Under the pieces are notes generated by a model. That model did not search any database and was not told the origin of the DNA. It worked only from the letters and a program-made list of their open reading frames with translations. A DNA stretch of 13,174 nt from positions 1 through 13,174 of the forward strand of contig JBHJOF010000279.1 in NCBI GenBank assembly GCA_050330055.1, in the 5' to 3' direction. Of this stretch, positions 8,004 through 13,174 are shown in pieces; position 1 is the first letter of the stretch; each line of letters opens with the position of its first letter. The translations under genes were made by a program, and so were the position numbers. Source of the DNA: JBHJOF01 sp050330055. Its GTDB lineage: Bacteria > Pseudomonadota > Alphaproteobacteria > Kiloniellales > JAKSDN01.

Positions 8004-8858
8004 ATGACCGCTCCAACCTTCACCATGCGCCAGCTCCTGGAAGCTGGCGTCCACTTTGGACATACGACGCGGCGCTGGAACCCGAAGATGGAGCCCTACA
8101 TCTTCGGCGAGCGCAATGGCGTGCACATCATCGATCTCGAGCAGACTGTGCCGATGCTGCACCGGGCGCTCGAGCTGGTGCGCAACACGGTTGCCGGTGG
8201 CGGCCGCGTGCTGTTCGTCGGCACCAAGCGCCAGGCCAGCGAGGCGATCGCCGAGGCGGCCAAGAAGTGCGGCCAGTACTACGTCAACCACCGCTGGCTC
8301 GGCGGCATGCTGACCAACTGGAAGACCATATCGCACTCGATCAAGCGCCTGCGCGAGGTCGAGGAGCAGCTGGCCGAGGAGAACGTCGGCCTAACCAAGA
8401 AGGAGCTGCTCAACCTGCAGCGCGAGCGCGACAAGCTGGAGCGCGCGCTGGGCGGCATCAAGGAGATGGGCGGCCTGCCCGACGTGCTCTTCGTGATCGA
8501 CACCAACAAGGAACACATCGCGGTCGCCGAGGCGAACACCTTGCACATCCCGGTAGTGGCGGTGGTCGACTCCAACTCCGACCCGCGCAGCATCACCATG
8601 CCGGTCCCCGGCAACGACGACGCGATCCGCGCCATCGAGCTCTACTGCCGCCTGGTCGCCGACGCGGTGCTGAGCGGCATCCAGCAGGAGGTCATGGCGA
8701 GCGGCGGCGACGTCGGCGAGGCCGAGGAGGCGCCGGCGGAGGCGCTGCCCGAAGCCGAAGCCCCGGCCGAGGCGCCCGCCGAGGCGCAGGGGCCAGAATC
8801 GTCTGGCGGGTCTTCGGGGGACTCGTCCGAGGAGACTGCCGTCGCGCAAAGCGCCTGA
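8004..8858 (+). CDS. rpsB: 30S ribosomal protein S2
   Basis: Structural protein of the small ribosomal subunit, needed for S1 docking and for translation initiation. The 284 residues open with MTAPTFTMRQLLEAGVHFGH, then TTRRWNPKMEPYIFGERNGVHIIDL, the S2 core VLFVGTKRQA (69-78), YYVNHRWLGGMLTNW (92-106) and PDVLFVIDTNKEHIAVAEA (159-177). A coiled-coil insert (~113-150) is present as in other S2 proteins. From ~232 onward the protein carries an acidic Ala/Pro/Glu tail and a Ser-rich end (EEAPAEALPEAEAPAEAPAE); such tails vary among alphaproteobacterial S2 proteins and are probably disordered. The gene heads the rpsB-tsf-pyrH-frr-uppS-cdsA-dxr cluster; tsf follows after 76 bases. Confidence 0.97.
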   Translation: MTAPTFTMRQLLEAGVHFGHTTRRWNPKMEPYIFGERNGVHIIDLEQTVPMLHRALELVRNTVAGGGRVLFVGTKRQASEAIAEAAKKCGQYYVNHRWLGGMLTNWKTISHSIKRLREVEEQLAEENVGLTKKELLNLQRERDKLERALGGIKEMGGLPDVLFVIDTNKEHIAVAEANTLHIPVVAVVDSNSDPRSITMPVPGNDDAIRAIELYCRLVADAVLSGIQQEVMASGGDVGEAEEAPAEALPEAEAPAEAPAEAQGPESSGGSSGDSSEETAVAQSA

Positions 8859-8866
8859 TCGCCGCC

Positions 8867-8887
8867 GATTCGTCGGGGGTGACGATC
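8867..8887 (+). other. Small hairpin in the rpsB-tsf gap
   Basis: TCGTC (8870-8874) and GACGA (8881-8885) pair around GGGGGT, extended by GA/TC with one bulged T. No U-run follows, so it may modulate, process or attenuate transcript passing into tsf rather than terminate it. It may also be chance. Confidence 0.25.
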
Positions 8888-8934
8888 TGACGTTTCAGCC
8901 TGTTGTGACCCACCTTCAAGCGTAAGGGGACCCC

Positions 8935-9861
8935 ATGGCCGAGATCACTGCTGCGCTGGTCAAGGAGCTGCGCGAGACCAGCGGCGCCGGCATGATGGAT
9001 TGCAAGAAGGCGCTGACCGAGAGCGGGGGCGACATCGAGGCGGCCGTCGACTGGCTGCGCAAGAAGGGCCTCGCGGCCGCCGCCAAGAAGGCGGGCCGGG
9101 TCGCGGCCGAAGGCCTGATCGGCGTGGCCGCGTCGGGCACCACGGGCGCCGTTGTCGAGGTCAACGCCGAGACCGACTTCGTCGCCCGCAACGAGCAGTT
9201 CCAGAACTTCGTCCGCCAGGTCGCCGGTTTGGCGCTCAAGTCCGGCGGCGATCTCGAGGCGCTCAAGGCGCAACCCTATCCGGGCAGCGGGCGTAGTGTC
9301 GCCGACGAGCTGACCCAGATGATCGCCACTATCGGCGAGAACATGAACCTGCGCCGCCTCGCCGTGCTGTCGGTGTCGGCCGGTATCGTCGCCAGCTACG
9401 TGCACAACCAGGCCGCACCGGGTCTCGGCAAGATCGGCGTGCTGGTGGCCCTGGACTCGACCGGCGATCAGGACAAGCTGGCCACGCTTGGCAAGCAGCT
9501 CGCCATGCACGTGGCGGCCGCCGCGCCGCAGGCGGTCGACGCCTCGGGCGTCGATCCCGAGGCGCTGGCGCGCGAGCGCGACGTGCTGGCCGAGCAGGCG
9601 CGCGCCTCCGGCAAGCCCGAGGAGATCATCCAGAAGATGGTCGAGGGCCGGCTGCGCAAGTTCTACGAGGACGTCTGCCTGCTGGAGCAGGCCTTCGTTA
9701 TCGACGGCGAAAGCAAGGTCCGCAAGGTGCTGGAGCAGGCCGCCAAGGAGCTCGGCGCGCCGGTCAAGGTGACCGGCTTTGTGCGCTTCATGCTGGGCGA
9801 AGGTATCGAGCGCGAGGAGACCGATTTCGCCGCCGAGGTGGCGGCGCAGCTCGGTCGCTAG
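8935..9861 (+). CDS. tsf: Translation elongation factor Ts
   Basis: Guanine-nucleotide exchange factor that recycles EF-Tu from GDP to GTP. The 308-residue length is typical of the full-length proteobacterial form. The N-terminal UBA-like domain (~1-54) contains LRETSGAGMMDCKKALTE (12-29) and the WLRKKG turn. The core begins with the diagnostic ETDFVARNEQF (79-89), whose Asp-Phe contacts EF-Tu. Duplicated core subdomains follow, with LGKIGVLVAL and a coiled-coil-like region, and VEGRLRKFYEDVCLLEQAF near the C-terminus is a standard EF-Ts motif. A good ribosome-binding site AAGGGGA (8924-8930) lies four bases before the ATG. It is second in the rpsB operon, as in nearly all bacteria, and pyrH follows after 82 bases. 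Nothing looks broken. Confidence 0.97.
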   Translation: MAEITAALVKELRETSGAGMMDCKKALTESGGDIEAAVDWLRKKGLAAAAKKAGRVAAEGLIGVAASGTTGAVVEVNAETDFVARNEQFQNFVRQVAGLALKSGGDLEALKAQPYPGSGRSVADELTQMIATIGENMNLRRLAVLSVSAGIVASYVHNQAAPGLGKIGVLVALDSTGDQDKLATLGKQLAMHVAAAAPQAVDASGVDPEALARERDVLAEQARASGKPEEIIQKMVEGRLRKFYEDVCLLEQAFVIDGESKVRKVLEQAAKELGAPVKVTGFVRFMLGEGIEREETDFAAEVAAQLGR

Positions 9862-9943
9862 CACGTCTGGCGCGGCCGGCTCGCCGCCGGGCGGCCGCGG
9901 TCTGCCGTCGCAGTCAACTACAGGGGAGGCCCGGCCGGAGCCC

Positions 9944-10717
9944 ATGACCAAGTCGCCCTCCAAGTCGCTCGCCAAGCCGCCCTCGAAGCAGGGGGCCAAG
10001 TCGCTTCGCTACAGGCGCATCCTGCTCAAGGTGTCGGGCGAGGCGCTGATGGGCGGGCAGGACTATGGGCTCGAATCCGAGACGCTGCAGCGCATTGCCC
10101 GCGACGTCCGCGAGGTGCACCGCCTGGGCGTCCAGGTCTGCCTGGTGGTCGGTGGCGGCAACATCTTCCGCGGCCTCAAGGGCGCCGCCGCCGGCATGGA
10201 GCGCGCCTCGGCCGACTACATGGGCATGCTGGCGACGGTGATAAACGCGCTCGCCCTGCAGAACGCCCTGGAGAAGCTGGGGGTGCCGACCCGGGTGCAG
10301 TCGGCGATTCCCATGGCGACCGTGGCCGAGCCCTATATCCGCCGCCGGGCGATCCGCCACATGGAGAAGGGCCGGGTGGTGATCTTCGGCGCCGGCACCG
10401 GCAACCCCTTCTTCACCACGGACACGGCGGCGGCGCTGCGCGCCTCGGAGATGGGCTGCGAGGCCCTGCTGAAGGGCACCAAGGTGGACGGCGTCTACGA
10501 CGCCGACCCGGTGGGCAACCCCAAGGCGAAGCGCTACAAGCAGCTCACCTACATGGAAGTGCTGTCGCAGGACCTGGGGGTAATGGATCACGCGGCGATC
10601 TCACTTGCCCGTGAAAACAACATCCCGATTCTGGTATTCTCGATTTACGATACGGGTGCCATAGCCGAGGTCCTGAGCGGCAAGGGGCGCCATACCATCA
10701 TCAGCAACGGGGGTTAG
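9944..10717 (+). CDS. pyrH: Uridylate kinase (UMP kinase)
   Basis: Phosphorylates UMP to UDP with ATP; essential in pyrimidine nucleotide synthesis and hexameric in bacteria, of the amino-acid-kinase fold rather than the NMP-kinase fold. The 257 residues show RILLKVSGEALMG (25-37), CLVVGGGNIFRG (66-77), ADYMGMLATVINALALQ (90-106), the FGAGTGNPFFTTDTAAALRA loop (148-167) and KVDGVYDADP (180-189). The frame is open upstream to 9779, but that part overlaps the end of tsf and has no kinase similarity. The ATG at 9944 is chosen because CCGGAG (9935-9940) precedes it. The first ~22 residues form a Lys/Ser/Pro-rich extension beyond the usual start. frr begins three bases after the stop. Confidence 0.96.
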   Translation: MTKSPSKSLAKPPSKQGAKSLRYRRILLKVSGEALMGGQDYGLESETLQRIARDVREVHRLGVQVCLVVGGGNIFRGLKGAAAGMERASADYMGMLATVINALALQNALEKLGVPTRVQSAIPMATVAEPYIRRRAIRHMEKGRVVIFGAGTGNPFFTTDTAAALRASEMGCEALLKGTKVDGVYDADPVGNPKAKRYKQLTYMEVLSQDLGVMDHAAISLARENNIPILVFSIYDTGAIAEVLSGKGRHTIISNGG

Positions 10718-10720
10718 GCC

Positions 10721-11278
10721 GTGGCAGATCCTGACCTAAGCGACTTCAAGCGGCGCATGGACGGGGCCATCGAGGTGCTGCGCCGCGAGTTTGCCGGCCT
10801 GCGCACCGGGCGCGCTTCGGCCAGCCTGCTGGAGCCGATCACCGTGCCGGCCTATGGCTCGACCATGCCGCTCAACCAGGTGGCGACCATCTCGGTGCCG
10901 GAGCCGCGTATGATCACGGTGCAGGTCTGGGACCGCTCGGTGGCGTCCGCGGTCGAGAAGGCCATTCGCGATTCCGACCTCGGCCTCAATCCGAGCGGCG
11001 AGGGCCAGGTGATCCGCGTGCCGATCCCCATGCTGTCCGAGGAGCGCCGCGTCGAGCTCGGCAAGATCGCCGGCAAGTACGCCGAGCAGGCTCGCGTTGC
11101 CGTGCGCAACGTGCGACGCGATGCCATGGAACTGCTGAAGCGCCAGGAGAAGGATGGCGAGATCTCGGAGGACGAGCACCGCCACTGGTCCGAGGAAGTG
11201 CAGAAGATCACCGATGCCCACGTCAAGCTGATCGACGCTGCCTTGGCGCAGAAAGAAGAAGAGATCATGCAGGTTTAG
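10721..11278 (+). CDS. frr: Ribosome recycling factor
   Basis: Splits post-termination 70S ribosomes together with EF-G. The 185-residue length is exactly typical. Three-helix-bundle segments flank the beta domain: FKRRMDGAIEVLRREFAGLRTGRAS (9-33), then ITVPAYGSTMPLNQVATISVPEPRMI, then IAGKYAEQARVAVRNVRRDA with the conserved Arg cluster important for ribosome binding, and KRQEKDGEISEDE followed by the C-terminal helix. The start is GTG at 10721, only three bases after the pyrH stop. The G-rich end of pyrH (GGGGGTTAGG) serves as ribosome-binding site, so translation of the two is probably coupled. uppS starts three bases after its stop. Confidence 0.96.
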   Translation: MADPDLSDFKRRMDGAIEVLRREFAGLRTGRASASLLEPITVPAYGSTMPLNQVATISVPEPRMITVQVWDRSVASAVEKAIRDSDLGLNPSGEGQVIRVPIPMLSEERRVELGKIAGKYAEQARVAVRNVRRDAMELLKRQEKDGEISEDEHRHWSEEVQKITDAHVKLIDAALAQKEEEIMQV

Positions 11279-11281
11279 TCG

Positions 11282-12019
11282 ATGAAGCTGGTGAACGACG
11301 GGGCCGTGCGGCAAGCGCCTGCGCATGTCGCCATCATCATGGACGGCAACGGCCGCTGGGCGGCGCAGCGCGGGCTGCCGCGCACGGCCGGCCATCGCCA
11401 GGGCGCCGAGGCGGCGCGCCGGACCGTCGAGGGCGCCATCGAGCTCGGCATCCCCTGCCTGACTCTGTTCAGCTTCTCTTCGGAGAACTGGAAGCGCCCG
11501 GCCGACGAGGTGCGCGACCTCATGAGCCTGCTGCGCCGCTACCTGCAGAGCGAGATCGCCGAGCTGCACAAGAACGGCGTCCAGCTCACGGTGATCGGCG
11601 ACCACGAGCCGCTGCCCGACGACATCCGGCGCCTGATCGCCGAGGCGGAAAGTCGCACTGCCCAGAACTCGCGGCTCAAGCTGACCATGGCGCTCAGCTA
11701 CGGTGGCCGCCAGGAGATCGTGGCCGCCGCGCGCGCCTTGGCGCGGCAGGCAGCCGCGGGTGAGCTCGCCCCTGAAGCGATCGACGAAGCCGTCTTTGCG
11801 GCCCGGCTGTTCACCGCCGGCACGCCCGACCCGGATCTGGTAATCCGTACCAGCGGCGAGCAGCGCATCAGCAACTTCCTGCTCTGGCAGTCGGCCTACA
11901 GCGAAATGGTCTTCGTCGACACGCTGTGGCCCGACTTCACCGGCGACGACCTGGCGCTCGCCATCAAGGAGTATCAGCGACGTGACCGGCGCTATGGCGC
12001 AGCGCTCAGTTCCGGCTGA
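11282..12019 (+). CDS. uppS: Undecaprenyl diphosphate synthase (cis-prenyltransferase)
   Basis: Condenses eight isopentenyl diphosphates onto farnesyl diphosphate to make the C55 lipid carrier for peptidoglycan and O-antigen synthesis. The 245 residues carry all family signatures: HVAIIMDGNGRWA (15-27) with catalytic Asp21, RTAGHRQGAEAAR, TLFSFSSENWKRP (61-73), ALSYGGRQEI (137-146), and DLVIRTSGEQRISNFLLWQ (185-203) followed by EMVFVDTLWPDF. The ATG at 11282 lies three bases after the frr stop with only a weak CAGG-type ribosome-binding site, which suggests coupling to frr. Its substrates come from the pathway started by dxr at the right end of this cluster. The two genes flanking cdsA thus supply and use isoprenoid precursors. 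Confidence 0.96.
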   Translation: MKLVNDGAVRQAPAHVAIIMDGNGRWAAQRGLPRTAGHRQGAEAARRTVEGAIELGIPCLTLFSFSSENWKRPADEVRDLMSLLRRYLQSEIAELHKNGVQLTVIGDHEPLPDDIRRLIAEAESRTAQNSRLKLTMALSYGGRQEIVAAARALARQAAAGELAPEAIDEAVFAARLFTAGTPDPDLVIRTSGEQRISNFLLWQSAYSEMVFVDTLWPDFTGDDLALAIKEYQRRDRRYGAALSSG

Positions 12020-12091
12020 TCGCCGGTCGCTCCAGCCAGCTCGTCGCCCGGCGGCCGGGGGCCGCGAGCCTGGACTTCCCGGCTGGGACGC

Positions 12092-12988
12092 ATGAGCGAT
12101 CCCGCGGGGCAGGGTGGCGGCGCAGCCGGCAGCGATTCGGGCAGGCGCGACTGGTCCGGATTGCGGCTGCGGGTGATCTCGGCCGCGGTCCTGATCCCGC
12201 CGGTGCTCGCGGTCTTCTATTTCGGCTCGCCCTACAGCGATCTGATGGTGCTGGCGGCGAGTGGCCTGCTCGCCTGGGAGTGGAGCCGGCTGTGCGGCCG
12301 CGCCGGAGGCCAGGGGGCTGGCAGCAGCGCTCCTTTCGACAGGTGGGGCGGGCTCGAGGGCGGCGGCATCGCGGTCATCGTCGGGGTGGTGGTGGCGGTC
12401 GGGGCCGGCGCCTTGCAGCTCTATCCGCTGGCCGGCTGGCTGGTGGCGATCGGTGCCCTGGCGGCGGCCCTGGCGGCGCTCCGACTCGGGCCCGGCCTGC
12501 CGCAGTGGCATGCCCTGGGCGTGATCTATGTCGCCTTGCCCTGCCTCGGCTTCATCTGGCTGCGGCAGGACCCCGAGATCGGCCGAGTCGTTGTCTTCTG
12601 GTTGCTGTTCGTGGTCTGGGCGACCGATATCGGCGCCTACGCCTTCGGCCGGGCGATCGGCGGCGCCAAGCTGGCGCCCCGCGCCAGCCCCAAGAAAACC
12701 TGGGCCGGACTGATCGGCGGGGCGCTCTCGGCCGGCCTGGTGGGCGCCCTGCTGGCGGCCTGGCACGGCGGCTGGTCGCCGGCCGGCATCGGTGGCCTGA
12801 GCGTTCTGCTTGCGCTTGTAGCCCAGACGGGCGATGTTCTGGAATCGGCGGTGAAGCGCCACTTCGGGGTCAAGGATGCAAGCCAGTTGATCCCCGGACA
12901 CGGAGGTCTGATGGACCGGGTAGACGGTCTGCTCGCAGCGAGCTTGGTGGTTGCCTTCATGACCTGGCTGCGGGGGGCCCTTGCCTAG
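12092..12988 (+). CDS. cdsA: Phosphatidate cytidylyltransferase (CDP-diacylglycerol synthase)
   Basis: Integral inner-membrane enzyme that converts phosphatidic acid and CTP to CDP-diacylglycerol, the branch point for all membrane phospholipids. The 298 residues contain about seven or eight hydrophobic segments and the full CDS signature at 252-278: SAVKRHFGVKD, then LIPGHGGLMDRVDG, with the two conserved Asp residues of the metal site (Asp275, Asp278) and the earlier WATDIGAYAFGR and SPKKTWAG motifs. A polar Gly/Ser-rich tail of ~20 residues precedes the first membrane segment, and a short Gly-rich loop (~70-85) looks like an insertion. uppS ends 72 bases upstream, and dxr begins one base after the cdsA stop. 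The ATG has only a weak GGGAC ribosome-binding site, so the exact start is slightly uncertain. Confidence 0.94.
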   Translation: MSDPAGQGGGAAGSDSGRRDWSGLRLRVISAAVLIPPVLAVFYFGSPYSDLMVLAASGLLAWEWSRLCGRAGGQGAGSSAPFDRWGGLEGGGIAVIVGVVVAVGAGALQLYPLAGWLVAIGALAAALAALRLGPGLPQWHALGVIYVALPCLGFIWLRQDPEIGRVVVFWLLFVVWATDIGAYAFGRAIGGAKLAPRASPKKTWAGLIGGALSAGLVGALLAAWHGGWSPAGIGGLSVLLALVAQTGDVLESAVKRHFGVKDASQLIPGHGGLMDRVDGLLAASLVVAFMTWLRGALA

Positions 12989-12989
12989 C

Positions 12990-13174
12990 ATGGCCGTCGC
13001 CTCGCCAAGAGCGGAGAGCGAGAGCGCGCCGCGTCGGGTCACCATCCTGGGCGCGACCGGCTCGATCGGCTGCAACACCATCGATCTCATCGAGCGCAAT
13101 CCCAAAGCCTTCGCGGTCGAGGCGCTGACCGCCAACCGTAGCGTCGAGCGGCTTGCCGAGCAGGCACGACGGCT
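12990..13174 (+). CDS. dxr: 1-deoxy-D-xylulose 5-phosphate reductoisomerase, N-terminal part (cut by window end)
   Basis: First committed enzyme of the MEP (non-mevalonate) isoprenoid pathway: an NADPH-dependent rearrangement and reduction of DXP to 2-C-methyl-D-erythritol 4-phosphate. Only the first 61 codons are visible. They contain a polar N-terminal tail (MAVASPRAESESAPRR) and then the nucleotide-binding start of DXR, VTILGATGSIGCNTIDLI (17-34), with the Rossmann glycine motif GATGSIG at 21-27, and continue FAVEALTANRSVERLAEQAR as expected for the family. The ATG at 12990 is one base after the cdsA stop, so translation is probably coupled. The reading frame is open at 13174. In this class rseP and bamA normally follow. 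Also called ispC. Confidence 0.92.
   Translation, partial: MAVASPRAESESAPRRVTILGATGSIGCNTIDLIERNPKAFAVEALTANRSVERLAEQARR

Noticed and set aside
9779..9943. Upstream extension of pyrH overlapping the end of tsf
   Set aside because: Off-frame reading of tsf followed by spacer, with no kinase similarity.
10736..13135. 799-codon minus-strand open frame opposite frr, uppS, cdsA and dxr
   Set aside because: Its composition (Arg, Gly, Ala, His and Gln rich) and full overlap with four well-recognised genes mark it as an antisense shadow, usual in GC-rich DNA.

Overview
GC-rich chromosomal segment from an alphaproteobacterium, most plausibly of the Rhodospirillales type. The evidence is the run of alphaproteobacterial housekeeping genes, the single lolC/E-type permease next to lolD, the dnaE start and core motifs, and palindromic intergenic repeats of a kind I recall as common in this class. 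This is judged by eye; no search was run. The window carries 12 protein genes, the outer two cut by its edges. I see no rRNA, tRNA, CRISPR array, prophage or intact insertion sequence.

Left part (1-2449, + strand): the C-terminal anticodon-binding domain of prolyl-tRNA synthetase (proS, truncated, with an odd AT-rich left end), a nested double-palindrome repeat, then lolC/E and lolD, overlapping by 8 bases. These two encode the inner-membrane ABC machine that releases lipoproteins to the LolA carrier. A multi-hairpin repeat follows lolD.

Middle (2587-3956, - strand): a TauE/SafE-family membrane permease and a small WHy/LEA14-type lipoprotein, oriented against everything else. They look like an accessory insertion between lolD and dnaE. 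A divergent intergenic region (3957-4168) holding DnaA-box-like 9-mers separates them from dnaE (+), which encodes the replicative DNA polymerase III alpha subunit.

Right part (7679-13174, + strand): a 325-base non-coding stretch with an AT-rich block, a three-stem palindromic repeat and a probable promoter plus structured leader. It is followed by the classic cluster rpsB - tsf - pyrH - frr - uppS - cdsA - dxr. This couples ribosome and translation factors (S2, EF-Ts, RRF) with UMP kinase and with envelope precursors (undecaprenyl-PP synthase, CDP-diacylglycerol synthase, DXP reductoisomerase). dxr runs off the right edge.

Overall this is mainly conserved core genome. The parts worth a second look are the three different intergenic palindromic repeat families, the rpsB leader, the DnaA-like sites upstream of dnaE, and the anomalous left edge. 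I do not see convincing evidence for a new multi-gene system.
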